A stretch of DNA of 64,000 bases, taken from assembly GCF_007991495.1 (NCBI RefSeq), contig NZ_BJYL01000006.1, positions 42,931 through 106,930 on the forward strand, given 5' to 3'. This document shows positions 36,344-47,114 of the stretch, one piece after another. Made by a program: the position numbers and the translations under genes. The notes under the pieces are model-generated. The model was not told the DNA's origin. It was given only the letters and a program-made list of their open reading frames with translations, and did no database searches. Source of the stretch: Sporosarcina luteola (GTDB lineage Bacteria; Bacillota; Bacilli; Bacillales_A; Planococcaceae). The first letter of the stretch is position 1. Each line of letters starts with the position of its first letter.

Positions 36344-37108
36344 ATGAAAAGAATCGAATCAACTCAAAATGCACTCGTAAAACATTGGAAAAAACTTGTA
36401 ACATCGAAGAAAGACCGCGATAAATCGGAAGAATTCATCGTGGAAGGCTTCCATCTTGTGGAAGAAGCATTAAAATCCCAAGGCACAATCCTTCATTTGA
36501 TTGTCAAGGAAGATATTGAAATACCTGAAGGATGGAATACAGAAAACATACAGATGATTGAAGTGACAAAGGCGGTTGCAAAAGAACTGGTTGAAACAGA
36601 ACAATCACAAGGCATCTTTGCTCACTGCAGACAACCTGAGTATTCGGAAGGTTTATCGGATAACTGGAAAAAGTATTTATTCATCGATGCAGTCCAAGAT
36701 CCCGGCAATATCGGAACGATGATCAGAACTGCGGATGCCGCAGGAATGGATGCTGTCATACTTGGAAAAGGCTGTGCGGATTCTTATAATCCTAAAACTG
36801 TCCGTTCTGCCCAAGGCTCTCATTTCCATATTCCTGTCATTAAAGGGGAACTTGGCGATTGGATCGCCAAGGTGAAAACAGCAGACATTAAGATTATCGG
36901 AACTGGTTTGGAAAATGCCGTCAATCATTATCATGTTGGTCCGTTAAAAGAATTTGCATTAATTGTTGGAAATGAAGGAAGCGGTGTAGCTGCCGAATAC
37001 CTTTCAACAGCCGATGAAGTCGTAAAAATACCGTTATATGGCAGTGCGGAATCACTAAATGTGGCGATTGCCGCCGGAATTCTTCTTTACACTTTTGGTC
37101 AGCAGTAA
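36344..37108 (+). CDS. ysgA: TrmH/SpoU-family RNA methyltransferase (YsgA-like)
   Basis: 254-residue SPOUT enzyme that methylates a ribose in rRNA or tRNA using S-adenosylmethionine. N-terminal substrate-binding domain (about 1-95), then knot motifs DAVQDPGNIGTMIRTADAAG, IVGNEGSGV and IPLYGSAESLNVAIAAGILLY. The target nucleotide is not known from sequence. It lies between sspI and the pheS T-box, as in B. subtilis. ATG 36344 is the first plausible start behind AAAAGGA. Confidence 0.9.
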   Translation: MKRIESTQNALVKHWKKLVTSKKDRDKSEEFIVEGFHLVEEALKSQGTILHLIVKEDIEIPEGWNTENIQMIEVTKAVAKELVETEQSQGIFAHCRQPEYSEGLSDNWKKYLFIDAVQDPGNIGTMIRTADAAGMDAVILGKGCADSYNPKTVRSAQGSHFHIPVIKGELGDWIAKVKTADIKIIGTGLENAVNHYHVGPLKEFALIVGNEGSGVAAEYLSTADEVVKIPLYGSAESLNVAIAAGILLYTFGQQ

Positions 37109-37114
37109 CACATG

Positions 37115-37143
37115 TTGATGTCTTTTGGAAAATCGGGTATAGT
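37115..37143 (+). promoter_or_regulatory. SigA promoter of pheST
   Basis: TTGATG (37115-37120), 17-bp spacer, TATAGT (37138-37143). Confidence 0.7.
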
Positions 37144-37159
37144 AATAATGAATATAACT

Positions 37160-37416
37160 TTAGAAAAGCTTTGACCGGGAAAAGTAAACAGTTTGCATCC
37201 GACAGGAAATTTGCGCCTTGACTGAGAGTGCGAATGGGAAAAAGGCTGTTGAAGTTCACCCCGAGAGCTGCCGCTTAGACCAGTTATGACTGTAAAGGCG
37301 CGCCGGTAGAGGGCCGTTATTCCATAATGAAGTGATTATGCGTATTGTTGCATAATAATCAGGGTGGTACCGCGAACTCGTCCTCGTCCCTTTTTTTAGG
37401 GGCGGGGATTTTTTAT
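37160..37416 (+). promoter_or_regulatory. T-box leader of pheST with terminator
   Basis: T-box sequence AGGGTGGTACCGCG at 37361-37374 and a phenylalanine codon TTC at 37255-37257 in the expected specifier position (GAAGTTCACC). Terminator CCTCGTCCC/GGGGCGGGG (about 37381-37410) with T run. Uncharged tRNA-Phe would favour the antiterminator and turn on pheST. Confidence 0.9.
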
Positions 37417-37435
37417 TTTCGAAAGGAGAATGACG

Positions 37436-38473
37436 ATGGAACAGCAATTGCAGCAATTGAAAGAAGAAGCATTGACAAAAATCCAAGATGCGTCAACCGT
37501 CAAAGAATTAAACGACGTACGTGTCGCTTACCTTGGTAAAAAAGGACCGATCACTGATTTATTAAAAGGGATGGGAAAACTTCCGGCAGAAGAACGTCCT
37601 AAAATGGGGGCATTGGTAAATGTCGTCCGGGAAGTAGTAACTGAATCATTAGAAGCAAGAATGACATTGCTTGAAGAAGAAGCCATCAACGCCCAACTGG
37701 CAAAAGAAGCAATCGATGTAACATTACCGGGGCGTCCCATCCAAACAGGCAACCATCACCCATTAACTCGTGTCGTCGAGGAAATCGAAGACTTTTTCAT
37801 CAGCATGGGCTATGAAATTGCAGAAGGTCCCGAAGTCGAAAAGGATTACTACAACTTCGAAGCGCTCAACTTGCCGAAAGGACACCCAGCACGTGATATG
37901 CAGGATTCCTTCTATATTTCGGAAGAAGTATTGCTTCGTACACATACATCTCCTGTACAAGCGCGGACGATGGAAGCAAAAGGCGGGGAAGCAATCAAAA
38001 TCATCTGCCCAGGCAAAGTTTATCGACGGGACAATGATGACGCAACACATTCACATCAATTCACCCAAATTGAAGGCCTTGTCGTAGGCGAAAATATTAA
38101 AATGAGCGACTTGAAAGGCACTTTGGATTTATTCGCAAAGAAAATGTTCGGTGCAGACCGTGAAATCCGCTTGCGTCCTAGCTTCTTCCCGTTCACTGAG
38201 CCGTCTGTCGAAATGGATATTTCATGTTTCAAATGTGGCGGAGACGGCTGCAATGTGTGTAAGAAAACTGGTTGGATCGAGATTTTAGGGGCTGGTATGG
38301 TGCATCCGAATGTATTGCAGATGGCTGGCTATGACCCAGCGGCTGTAACAGGGTTTGCGTTCGGAATGGGGCCGGAACGGATTGCGATGCTGAAAAATGG
38401 CGTGGAAGACATCCGCCATTTTTATACAAATGATGTTCGTTTCATATCACAATTCCATCGGTCGGAAGCGTAA
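37436..38473 (+). CDS. pheS: phenylalanine--tRNA ligase alpha subunit
   Basis: 345-residue catalytic subunit of the (alpha beta)2 synthetase. N-terminal coiled coil (about 1-85) that grips tRNA, then the class II core: motif 2 around [20 protein letters not shown], and motif 3 [32 protein letters not shown] zinc-like loop lies between. ATG 37436 is seven bases from AAAGGAG; the upstream ATG at 37430 is too close. pheT starts 12 bp after its stop. Confidence 0.96.
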   Translation: MEQQLQQLKEEALTKIQDASTVKELNDVRVAYLGKKGPITDLLKGMGKLPAEERPKMGALVNVVREVVTESLEARMTLLEEEAINAQLAKEAIDVTLPGRPIQTGNHHPLTRVVEEIEDFFISMGYEIAEGPEVEKDYYNFEALNLPKGHPARDMQDSFYISEEVLLRTHTSPVQARTMEAKGGEAIKIICPGKVYRRDNDDATHSHQFTQIEGLVVGENIKMSDLKGTLDLFAKKMFGADREIRLRPSFFPFTEPSVEMDISCFKCGGDGCNVCKKTGWIEILGAGMVHPNVLQMAGYDPAAVTGFAFGMGPERIAMLKNGVEDIRHFYTNDVRFISQFHRSEA

Positions 38474-38485
38474 GGAGGAGAAGAC

Positions 38486-40897
38486 ATGTTAGTATCTACG
38501 AAATGGTTGAATGAGTATGTAAATATAAATGGAATAAACCCTGCAGATCTTGCAGAGAAAATAACACGTTCCGGAATCGAAGTAGATTCCATTATCGATC
38601 GGTCGCATGGCATGACGAATGTAGTTGTCGGATACGTAAAAGAATGTGTAAAACATCCTGAAGCCGACAAACTTAATATTTGCCAAGTTGATGTTGGGGA
38701 AGAAACAACGCAAATCATTTGTGGAGCTCCGAATATCGCACAAGGACAGAAAGTCATTGTGGCTCGACCGGGTGCTGTTCTTCCAGGTGGCATGAAAATA
38801 AAAAAAGCGAAACTCCGCGGTGAAGAATCGAATGGGATGATCTGTTCCCTTCAAGAGCTTGGCATCGAAGGAAAGCTTGTCGCTAAAGCATACGCTGAAG
38901 GGATCTATGTATTGCCACAAGACACGATTCCGGGTGAAAATGCACTTCCATTGCTTGGTCTGGATGACACTGTACTGGAATTCGATTTGACTCCTAACCG
39001 TTCAGATGCATTGAGCATGTTAGGCGTAGCTTATGAAGTAGGCGCGATTTTATCACAAGGGATTGCACTTCCAAAAATCGACTTTACAGAATCTGCGGAA
39101 AAAGCGGAAGACAAGTTGAAGCTGCGCGTTGATGCTCCTGCTGATAATCCGATGTACGTAGCAAAAGTCGTCAAAAACATTAAGGTTGCCGAGTCTCCGC
39201 TCTGGTTGCAAAATTATTTGATGGCAGCAGGCGTCCGTCCTCATAATAATGTTGTGGATATTACGAACTACGTTTTAATGGAATACGGCCAACCGCTTCA
39301 CGCATTCGATTATGATCGACTTGGAACTGGCGAAATCGTCGTCCGTCATGCTGAAGAAGGGGAAAAGATTACGACATTGGATGATACGGAACGTACGTTA
39401 AATTCGCATAACTTAGTCATTACAAATGGCAAAGAGCCTGTAGCGATTGCCGGCGTCATGGGTGGAGCGAACTCGGAAGTTCATAACGGAACGACTACTG
39501 TTGTAATCGAATCGGCATATTTTGCACCGGCTTCGGTTAGACAGACTTCCAAAGAAGTTGGGTTGCGAAGTGATGCGAGCACACGCTTTGAAAAAGGTGT
39601 CGATCCAAACCGTGTCCAAGAGGCTGCTGAACGCGCTGCACAGCTAATGGCAGAACTTGCAGGCGGTGAAGTGCTATCAGGTTCAGTTATCGTTGACGAG
39701 CTTGACAAGACAGCCGAACGCATTACCATCTCACCGGACTACATCAATAGCCGCCTTGGCATGAAAATTTCGATGGATGACATGCTTTCCATTTTGGAGC
39801 GACTTAAGATTCCAACAGAAGCAATCAACGGTCAACTCGTCATTGAAGCGCCTACCAGAAGACAAGATCTACGGATCAAAGAAGATATCATTGAAGAAGT
39901 TGCCCGTATGTATGGATATGATGAAATTCCGAAAACACTCCCAGTGTCTGAATCCACTCCTGGAGGGTTGACGCCATATCAGGCTAAACGCCGCATCGTC
40001 CGCCAATTCCTTGAAGGGGCAGGACTATACCAGGCAATCACGTATTCATTGACATCGAAAGAGCAGTCACAGGCGTATGCTTTAGAGACGGCTCCAGTGA
40101 CAGAATTGCTTATGCCGATGAGCGAGGAACGCAGCATTCTTCGTCAAAGCCTTATTCCGCATCTTTTGGATGCCACTACGTACAATGTCGCACGTCGAAT
40201 CGATTCAGTAGCATTGTATGAAACAGGTTCTGTTTTCCTTGGGGAAGAAGAGGATGGATTGCCGCGGGAAGTAGAACATGTCGCTGCCGTTTTGACTGGC
40301 AAATGGGTCGACCATGCATGGCAAGGTGAAACGAAAAAAGTGGACTTCTTCGTTATGAAGGGGATCGTCGAAGGGATGATGGAGCGTCTCGGCCTTCTCG
40401 ATGGATTAGCATTCGAACAGGCTGCTATCGACGGCATGCATCCGGGACGTACAGCAAACATTTTTCTTAATGGCGAGCGTATAGGTCTAGTTGGTCAAAT
40501 CCATCCGACGGAACAGAAGAAACGTGATTTGAAAGAAACGTATGTGATGGAGTTAAATCTAGAACGGATCCTTTCTGTTGATACAGACGAACTCCTCTAT
40601 GCTCCAGTTCCAAGATTCCCATCGATTTCCCGCGATATCGCGCTTGTTGTTGACAGTGGGACTTCTGCCGGCACGCTTGAAGCGATTATTCGCAAGGCGG
40701 GCGGGAAACTATTGAAAGACGTAAAGCTTTTCGACTTATACGAAGGGAATAATGTCGAAGAAGGCAAAAAATCACTCGCTTTCTCTATGACATACTTCGA
40801 TCCGGAACGTACATTGACAGACGAAGAAGTCGTCAAAGCGCATGAAAAAGTATTGAACGCATTGACGAACGACGCAGACGCACAACTTCGTGGTTAA
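38486..40897 (+). CDS. pheT: phenylalanine--tRNA ligase beta subunit
   Basis: 803 residues, usual length. Order: N-terminal EMAP/tRNA-binding fold (about 40-150), B3/B4 editing domain (about 210-380), B5 domain (about 405-475), class II-like core, and C-terminal FDX-ACB anticodon domain (about 710-803, starting PRFPSISRDIALVVD). It clears Tyr-tRNA-Phe and binds tRNA. AAGGAGGAG precedes ATG 38486. Co-transcribed with pheS; a terminator follows. Confidence 0.97.
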   Translation: MLVSTKWLNEYVNINGINPADLAEKITRSGIEVDSIIDRSHGMTNVVVGYVKECVKHPEADKLNICQVDVGEETTQIICGAPNIAQGQKVIVARPGAVLPGGMKIKKAKLRGEESNGMICSLQELGIEGKLVAKAYAEGIYVLPQDTIPGENALPLLGLDDTVLEFDLTPNRSDALSMLGVAYEVGAILSQGIALPKIDFTESAEKAEDKLKLRVDAPADNPMYVAKVVKNIKVAESPLWLQNYLMAAGVRPHNNVVDITNYVLMEYGQPLHAFDYDRLGTGEIVVRHAEEGEKITTLDDTERTLNSHNLVITNGKEPVAIAGVMGGANSEVHNGTTTVVIESAYFAPASVRQTSKEVGLRSDASTRFEKGVDPNRVQEAAERAAQLMAELAGGEVLSGSVIVDELDKTAERITISPDYINSRLGMKISMDDMLSILERLKIPTEAINGQLVIEAPTRRQDLRIKEDIIEEVARMYGYDEIPKTLPVSESTPGGLTPYQAKRRIVRQFLEGAGLYQAITYSLTSKEQSQAYALETAPVTELLMPMSEERSILRQSLIPHLLDATTYNVARRIDSVALYETGSVFLGEEEDGLPREVEHVAAVLTGKWVDHAWQGETKKVDFFVMKGIVEGMMERLGLLDGLAFEQAAIDGMHPGRTANIFLNGERIGLVGQIHPTEQKKRDLKETYVMELNLERILSVDTDELLYAPVPRFPSISRDIALVVDSGTSAGTLEAIIRKAGGKLLKDVKLFDLYEGNNVEEGKKSLAFSMTYFDPERTLTDEEVVKAHEKVLNALTNDADAQLRG

Positions 40898-40912
40898 TAA
40901 ATATAGCTAACA

Positions 40913-40953
40913 AAAGGTCGCTTAGGAGAGTTCGCATCTCCATAAGCGACCTT
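40913..40953. terminator. terminator between pheT and rnhC
   Basis: AAAAGGTCGCTTA/TAAGCGACCTTTT, 13 pairs; serves convergent genes. Confidence 0.88.
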
Positions 40954-41892
40954 TTATTTTTGTTTTTTTAAGTCGGCGATCTTTTTCGCCTTCTGTGCAT
41001 TTGCAAAATGCCACTTCGTCATTGATTTCAAACTATCCTCACCGCTTTTTAATAAAATCTTCGCGGCAGCCTCATCGACAATTTTTCCAGCACCTTTCGG
41101 AAGAGCTACGCCTGCAATCAAACTTAACCGATCCATTTCCTCTAGAAATGCCACTCTCGCAATAATGGACGCTGCCGCCACAGCTACATGCAGTCCTTCC
41201 GCCTTCGTTGAAAACAGGACATTCTCCCGAATGATTTCCCGTGCGTTCTTAATATGATTATAATAAATCCCTCGTTCTGCAAATTGGTCGATCAAAATAT
41301 AATCGGGTTTTATGCCATTCATCTTCCGTAATACATGCTTTAATGCCTGATTATGAAGCAGTGCTTTTATTTTGCCTTGCGACCATCCCTTTGCTTGCAC
41401 TTCATTGTACTTTTCATTCGTTAAGGTAAGGACGCTGTGAATCAGTACAGCTTGCAAATCGGGAGCAATTTTACGCATATAATCATCAGTCAACTGCTTC
41501 GAATCCTTTACGCCTAATTCACGGACAAGCTCAATCTGCTCGGAGCTGACAAAGCAGGCTGCCACTGTCACGGGGCCGAAGAAATCACCGGTACCGGTCT
41601 CATCCGAGCCGATAACCGATAACTCGGAAAAACGGTCGGGCAAAGTCTCTCCTTTGGGAGTGGATTTTTTAGCCTCTGGCAGCCCATCAACGACTCCCCA
41701 AATCGATGCTTCACGCAACGCCCCTCCACCTTGAAAAAGTACCTTCCCGGATTTGTATGCCGTAATTGCAGCATCAGGCAGTTTTGCAGCAAACACAACC
41801 CCAGGTGCATTTCTTGATACTTTAAAAGCTGCGTAATGGGACATCAATTTCGCCATCTTTGCATTATCCAATTGAAGCACACTTTGGCTCAT
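40954..41892 (-). CDS. rnhC: ribonuclease HIII
   Basis: Cuts RNA in RNA-DNA hybrids. 312 residues: N-terminal TBP-like DUF3378 domain (about 1-85) that defines HIII, then the RNase H fold with [13 protein letters not shown] (Asp-Glu pair), [17 protein letters not shown] and [19 protein letters not shown] 41892 is chosen because GGAGAGGATG lies upstream; two in-frame ATGs further out are less well placed. Opposite to the flanking genes, as in B. subtilis. Confidence 0.94.
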   Translation of the reverse strand: MSQSVLQLDNAKMAKLMSHYAAFKVSRNAPGVVFAAKLPDAAITAYKSGKVLFQGGGALREASIWGVVDGLPEAKKSTPKGETLPDRFSELSVIGSDETGTGDFFGPVTVAACFVSSEQIELVRELGVKDSKQLTDDYMRKIAPDLQAVLIHSVLTLTNEKYNEVQAKGWSQGKIKALLHNQALKHVLRKMNGIKPDYILIDQFAERGIYYNHIKNAREIIRENVLFSTKAEGLHVAVAAASIIARVAFLEEMDRLSLIAGVALPKGAGKIVDEAAAKILLKSGEDSLKSMTKWHFANAQKAKKIADLKKQK

Positions 41893-42058
41893 AAACTTCA
41901 TCCTCTCCATCAAACGTATCTTTACTCATTGTACAATAATCCAAGATACCTGCATTAATTTATATAGACAACTCATCAAGAACACCTCCTTCTCTTTTCA
42001 ACTAAATCGATTTCATGGTATGATTGAGTACAGAGTTTTTACATGGGAGGTTTCATCA

Positions 42059-42319
42059 TTGGCAGACGAGCAAAAGACGCGCCTTGCAGTTGACATTTAT
42101 GGACAGACATATACAATTGTCGGCAGTGAAACGAGCAGTCATGTTCGGCTTGTCGCATCGATGGTTGATGAAAGGATGAAGGAAATTAGCGCACGGAACC
42201 CATACTTGGACAGTGCGAAAATTGCCGTACTTACTGCTGTAAATAGTGTACACGATTATTTGAAAATGAAAGAACGTATTGAGCAATTGGAAGAAGAATT
42301 GAATAAGCTGAAGGGTTGA
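42059..42319 (+). CDS. zapA: cell-division protein ZapA
   Basis: 86-residue FtsZ-ring stabiliser. N-terminal beta region [15 protein letters not shown], then helix with [11 protein letters not shown] and a C-terminal coiled coil ([18 protein letters not shown]). TTG 42059 follows TGGGAGG; upstream frame extension lacks a ribosome site. First gene of zapA-cvpA. Confidence 0.9.
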   Translation: MADEQKTRLAVDIYGQTYTIVGSETSSHVRLVASMVDERMKEISARNPYLDSAKIAVLTAVNSVHDYLKMKERIEQLEEELNKLKG

Positions 42320-42328
42320 CGGACGTAT

Positions 42329-42868
42329 ATGCTGGATTTATTAATCGTATTTCTCCTCTTAGGAGGATTGATCACAGGATTTAGACGTGGGCTAATCTTG
42401 CAACTGATCCACATGACTGGCTTCATCATCGCACTTATTGTTGCTTACATATATTACAAACCATTATCCGAAAAGTTTGTTTTATGGATTCCTTATCCCG
42501 GCGTTACGGCGGGTTCCAAGTTGAATTGGACAGTAGAGCAGCTAGATCTTGATCAGACATTTTATAGGTTATTAGCTTTTGTTATCATTTTTATTGCAGT
42601 GAAGTTTGCCTTGCAACTCATTGCATCCATGTTTGACTTTATTAAATTCCTGCCAGTTTTAGGTTTCGTAGCTCGTTTCGGAGGAGCTGCCTTAGGATTC
42701 GTAGAGTTTTATATCCTTATATTCCTAGTACTCTATCTATTGGCGATGCTACCGATTGATTTCATTCAAGAATTGATTGGAAAGTCGATTTTGGCAGATG
42801 CAATGTATGAGCATACCCCAATTTTCTCGGAAATGGTGAAAAATTGGTGGTATATTTACACTAAATAA
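42329..42868 (+). CDS. CvpA family membrane protein (YshB-like)
   Basis: 179 residues with four membrane helices; opens MLDLLIVFLLLGGLITGFRRGL, the CvpA signature, and continues LIHMTGFIIALIVAYIYY. CvpA relatives are linked to colicin V production and envelope traits; role here unknown. Ten bases separate it from zapA. Terminator behind it. Confidence 0.88.
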   Translation: MLDLLIVFLLLGGLITGFRRGLILQLIHMTGFIIALIVAYIYYKPLSEKFVLWIPYPGVTAGSKLNWTVEQLDLDQTFYRLLAFVIIFIAVKFALQLIASMFDFIKFLPVLGFVARFGGAALGFVEFYILIFLVLYLLAMLPIDFIQELIGKSILADAMYEHTPIFSEMVKNWWYIYTK

Positions 42869-42882
42869 TTTGGAATACTTGC

Positions 42883-42915
42883 GGCTTCCCCCTTGGTTGG
42901 AGGGAAGCCTTTTTC
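42883..42915 (+). terminator. terminator of zapA-cvpA
   Basis: GGCTTCCC/GGGAAGCC stem, TTTTT. Confidence 0.8.
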
Positions 42916-42953
42916 AAAGAATACGATCGGAATGAATGGAGGAGTGGTTTAGT

Positions 42954-44660
42954 ATGAATAAAAAAACAATCATTCGCACGTTCGAAAAAATTGCGCTCTA
43001 TATGGAATTACTAGGGGAGAATCCATTTAAAGTTGGAGCGTTCCGGAAAGCGGCAAATGTTCTGGAACTCGACCCGAGAAGCCTTTCAGAAATGGATGAT
43101 ATTTTAAAACTGAAAGGGATCGGAAAGGGAACGGGAGCTGTCATCATAGACTTGCTTGAAAAAGGCGAATCTGATTTATTGAAAGAACTTGAAATCGAGG
43201 TTCCGAGCGGACTCATCCCGTTATTACGGATTCCCGGGCTTGGCGGTAAGAAGATTGCGAAGTTAAGGGAAGCACTTGGAATTGATTCCTTAGATTCGTT
43301 GCGGGCTGCTTGTGAGTCACATGAAGTGAGCAAAGTTCCAGGTTTCGGTAAAAAGACAGAGGAGAAGCTCTTGCAGGAAATCGAACTTCTAGGAACGAAA
43401 AAGGGGAAGCTGCCGGTTTGGCAGATTGAAACCATTGTAAAATCAATCGAAGCAGAAATGCGGGGAATTTCTGAAATCATTCGTTTTTCCGTAGCGGGAA
43501 GTTTTCGTCGTGCCAAGGAAGAAAGCAGCGATGTCGATTTCATTATCGTTACGGATGAACCATCCGTTGTTCGGGAAAAGCTGCTGGAAGTGCTGCCGAT
43601 TGAAGAAACGGTGGCTGGAGGGGACGCTAAGCTGTCAGTCGTCCTTGATATGGCAGACCTCGTCGATGCAGATTTTCGTTTTGTGACAGAAGCGCAGTTT
43701 GCGACGGCATTGCATCATTTTACGGGGTCCAAAGACCATAATGTGAGAATGCGGCAAATCGCTAAGTCGAAAGGAATGAAAATTAGCGAATACGGCGTTG
43801 AAACGGAAGATGGGACTGTAAAAACGTTTGACTCAGAAAAAGAGTTCTTCGCTTATTTTGACTTGCCTTTCATTCCCCCTTCCTTGCGAATGGACGGGCG
43901 TGAAATCGATCGTGCGGATGAAATTGCCGGTCTCGTAACATTGGAAGATATCCGCGGCGATTTCCATATGCATACGACATGGTCGGACGGCGGATACTCC
44001 ATCCGGGAAATGGTTGAGGCATGTCGGAAAAAGGGTTACTCCCACATGGTCATTACAGATCATACACACTATTTGAAAGTGGCGAACGGCCTTACACCAG
44101 AAAGGATTCGCAACCAGATTTCGGAAATCCGTAAGTTAAACGAAGAATATGATGATATCGAGATTTTCTGCGGAACTGAAATGGATATTTTGCCGGATGG
44201 CCGTCTGGATTTTGAGGATGATTTATTACAAGAACTGGATTTTGTCATTGCGTCAATCCATTCGAATTTTAACCAGTCACAAGAGCAGATCATGGAGCGG
44301 CTCCATGCGGCAATCAGCAACCCATACGTGAATATAATCGCTCATCCTACGGGACGGATTATCGGACAAAGAGACGGGTATAATCCTGATGTCCCTCAAT
44401 TGATCGAATGGGCGAAGCAATACAATAAAATACTTGAACTAAACGGCAATCCGCATCGATTTGATCTGGCAATTGAGTACTTGGAAATAGCACAAAAAGC
44501 AGATGTTAAAATTGCCATTAATACCGACGCTCATGCAATAGATCAGTTGGAGCATATGGGAATAGGCGTTAAATATGCCCAAAAAGCTTGGTTGAAAAAA
44601 GAGACGGTCGTGAATACATGGCCGCTTGAAAAATTTATCCGAGAAATTATACGGAAGTGA
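42954..44660 (+). CDS. polX: DNA polymerase/3'-5' exonuclease PolX
   Basis: 568-residue repair polymerase. N-terminal family X part: helix-hairpin-helix segments (LKGIGKGTGA, RIPGLGGKKIAKL, VPGFGKKTEEKL), then the nucleotidyl-transfer site GSFRRAKEESSDVDFII with the Asp pair and the third Asp in DADFRF. C-terminal PHP phosphoesterase (about 330-565): HMHTTWSDG, ITDHTHYLKVANG, GTEMDILPDG, IASIHSNF and NTDAHA. Acts in base-excision repair. GGAGGAGTGG precedes ATG 42954. Confidence 0.95.
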   Translation: MNKKTIIRTFEKIALYMELLGENPFKVGAFRKAANVLELDPRSLSEMDDILKLKGIGKGTGAVIIDLLEKGESDLLKELEIEVPSGLIPLLRIPGLGGKKIAKLREALGIDSLDSLRAACESHEVSKVPGFGKKTEEKLLQEIELLGTKKGKLPVWQIETIVKSIEAEMRGISEIIRFSVAGSFRRAKEESSDVDFIIVTDEPSVVREKLLEVLPIEETVAGGDAKLSVVLDMADLVDADFRFVTEAQFATALHHFTGSKDHNVRMRQIAKSKGMKISEYGVETEDGTVKTFDSEKEFFAYFDLPFIPPSLRMDGREIDRADEIAGLVTLEDIRGDFHMHTTWSDGGYSIREMVEACRKKGYSHMVITDHTHYLKVANGLTPERIRNQISEIRKLNEEYDDIEIFCGTEMDILPDGRLDFEDDLLQELDFVIASIHSNFNQSQEQIMERLHAAISNPYVNIIAHPTGRIIGQRDGYNPDVPQLIEWAKQYNKILELNGNPHRFDLAIEYLEIAQKADVKIAINTDAHAIDQLEHMGIGVKYAQKAWLKKETVVNTWPLEKFIREIIRK

Positions 44661-44676
44661 AAGGAAGTGTAAGACA

Positions 44677-47031
44677 TTGGAAAACCGTGTCTTAAAAACA
44701 CTTGAATTTGATAAAATCCGAGACATTGTTGCAACTTACTGTACTTCGTCTGCTGGACGCACATATATGGAAAAATTAGTACCTGTCAGTGATTTCCAAG
44801 AGGTTGTCCGTTTGCTTGAAGAGACCGATGAGGGTCTTGCCATTCTTCGTGTTCGTGGAAATGTTCCGATGGGCGGAATCAGTGATATCCGTCCCCATGC
44901 AAAACGCGCCCAAATCGGAGGCGTGCTGAGCGCTTATGAATTGATGGAAACTGCCAATACAATACGCGCAAGTCGTATTTTACGACAGTTCATCGAATCG
45001 GTGGATGCTGATGAGGATATTGAAATTCCGCATTTTTTAGCAAAGAAGGAATCGTTACCGATACTTACAGTACTCGAACATGAAATAAACGCCGCGATTG
45101 ACGATAACGGTCGGGTAGTCGACAGTGCTTCGGGCACGCTGAGATCGATCCGGCAAAGCTTGCGAATCCAGGAAGGCCGTGTGCGCGAAAAGCTTGAAGG
45201 ATATACGCGCGGCCGGAATGCTGCAAAAATGCTGTCAGATTCAATTGTGACCATTCGGAATGACCGGTTTGTCATTCCCGTAAAATCAGAGTATCGATCA
45301 CATTTCGGAGGAGTCATTCATGATATGTCTTCCTCTGGACAGACTTTATTCATCGAACCCGATGCGGTCGTCCAAGCGAATAATGAAATCCGTAATCTCA
45401 AAATGAAAGAGAAGGATGAAATCGAAAAGATTTTGCAAGAATTATCCGTAAAAGTTCAGGCTGTCGCCCATGATCTTTTCGTTTTAGTCGATGTGCTAGC
45501 TGAAATCGATATTATCCTTGCCAAATCTAAATTCGGGACAGCCCATAAATGCACAAAGCCCGAAGTGAATAATGAAGGGTATATCCGTCTAGCGAAAGCC
45601 CGACACCCATTATTGCCAATTGACCAAGCTGTTGCGAACACGATTGAATTCGGAAAAGAGATTACAACAATCGTCATTACGGGTCCGAACACAGGCGGAA
45701 AGACTGTTACATTGAAGACGGTTGGATTATGCACGTTGATGGCTCAAGCCGGTCTGCCAATTCCGGCATTGGATGGTTCGGAAGTTGCGGTCTTCGACTC
45801 TGTCTATGCCGATATCGGGGACGAGCAGTCGATTGAACAAAGTCTTAGTACATTTTCATCCCATATGGTGAACATCGTCGATATCCTGAAAAAATTCGAT
45901 TCACGTTCGCTTCTGATTTTCGACGAACTTGGATCCGGAACCGATCCTCAGGAAGGGGCCGCATTGGCCATTTCCATCTTGGATGAAGTGCATGGGACAG
46001 GCGCCAGAGTTATGGCGACGACCCATTATCCGGAATTGAAGGCATACGGGTATAATCGTCCTGGAGTTGCGAATGCAAGCGTTGAATTCGATATAGATAC
46101 GTTAAGCCCGACCTATCGGCTTTTGATCGGCGTACCGGGCCGAAGCAATGCGTTTGAAATTTCAAGAAGACTTGGCCTGCATGAACACGTCATCAAACGG
46201 GCAAAGAAATTCACGGGAACCGACCGTGGAGAGGTCGATTCAATGATCGCTTCCTTAGAGTCAAGCCGTGTCCAATCAGAAAAAGACGCCGAAAAGACAC
46301 ATGCATTGCTCATTGATACTGAAAACTTGAAGCGTGAATTAGAAACGAAGCTTGCTGAATTCGAGGAAATGAAAGAGAAGCTCGTCGACAATGCAAAAGA
46401 GAAAGCGAAAAAAATCGTGGACGATGCGCGAGTAGAATCGGAAGCGGTCATATCGGATTTGCGTGCACTCCGTCTCAATGTCGGTGCAAGCGTTAAAGAG
46501 CATGAACTGATCGAAGCGAGAAAACGATTGGAAGGCGTCGCACCTAAAGATAAAAAGAAAAAAGTTATTGCAAAAGCTGCTTCGCGTCCACTAGAGGTTG
46601 GCGATGAGGTCAAAGTGATCTCGTACGGCCAAAAAGGCACGCTCATCGAAAAAGTGTCTGCAAAGGAATGGATTGTCCAAATTGGGATTTTGAAAATGAA
46701 ACTGGATGAATCGGTTCTTGAATATACAAAACCGGAGAAAATGAAGGATCCAGTAGTATCGGCCTCTGTCAGAGGAAGAGATTCACACGTCAAATTGGAA
46801 CTTGATTTACGTGGTGAACGGTACGAAGATGCACTGCACCGGACAGAAAAGTATTTGGACGACGCCCTTTTATCCAACTACCACCAAGTATCAATCATCC
46901 ACGGAAAAGGGACAGGAGCTTTGCGTCAAGGCGTCCAAACATACTTAAAAAAACACCCGCGCGTAAAAAGCTACCGCTATGGCGAAGCAGGCGAGGGCGG
47001 CCACGGCGTCACTGTAGTTGAATTGAAATAA
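44677..47031 (+). CDS. mutS2: endonuclease MutS2
   Basis: 784-residue MutS paralogue without the mismatch-recognition domain. Core clamp helices, Walker A GPNTGGKTVT near 336, Walker B LLIFDELGSGTDPQEGAAL, a charged coiled coil (about 510-630), and a C-terminal Smr nuclease domain (LDLRGERYEDAL, IIHGKGTGALRQGV). Such proteins suppress recombination or split collided ribosomes. TTG 44677 follows AAAGGAAG. Sixteen bases behind polX and probably co-transcribed. Confidence 0.95.
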   Translation: MENRVLKTLEFDKIRDIVATYCTSSAGRTYMEKLVPVSDFQEVVRLLEETDEGLAILRVRGNVPMGGISDIRPHAKRAQIGGVLSAYELMETANTIRASRILRQFIESVDADEDIEIPHFLAKKESLPILTVLEHEINAAIDDNGRVVDSASGTLRSIRQSLRIQEGRVREKLEGYTRGRNAAKMLSDSIVTIRNDRFVIPVKSEYRSHFGGVIHDMSSSGQTLFIEPDAVVQANNEIRNLKMKEKDEIEKILQELSVKVQAVAHDLFVLVDVLAEIDIILAKSKFGTAHKCTKPEVNNEGYIRLAKARHPLLPIDQAVANTIEFGKEITTIVITGPNTGGKTVTLKTVGLCTLMAQAGLPIPALDGSEVAVFDSVYADIGDEQSIEQSLSTFSSHMVNIVDILKKFDSRSLLIFDELGSGTDPQEGAALAISILDEVHGTGARVMATTHYPELKAYGYNRPGVANASVEFDIDTLSPTYRLLIGVPGRSNAFEISRRLGLHEHVIKRAKKFTGTDRGEVDSMIASLESSRVQSEKDAEKTHALLIDTENLKRELETKLAEFEEMKEKLVDNAKEKAKKIVDDARVESEAVISDLRALRLNVGASVKEHELIEARKRLEGVAPKDKKKKVIAKAASRPLEVGDEVKVISYGQKGTLIEKVSAKEWIVQIGILKMKLDESVLEYTKPEKMKDPVVSASVRGRDSHVKLELDLRGERYEDALHRTEKYLDDALLSNYHQVSIIHGKGTGALRQGVQTYLKKHPRVKSYRYGEAGEGGHGVTVVELK

Positions 47032-47114
47032 ATATTTTTCATTGCGATAATGAAACCTTTTTCGTTTTCATTCGTAAAGGGTAGATTAAACGAATGACAA
47101 AAGGAGCCATTCAA

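Noticed and set aside
42998..43543. 181-codon antisense frame in polX
   Set aside because: Serine-rich shadow of the real gene with no start signal; polX is certain.
46113..46877. 254-codon antisense frame in mutS2
   Set aside because: Shadow frame opposite the coiled coil and Smr region; composition typical of reverse-complement artefacts.
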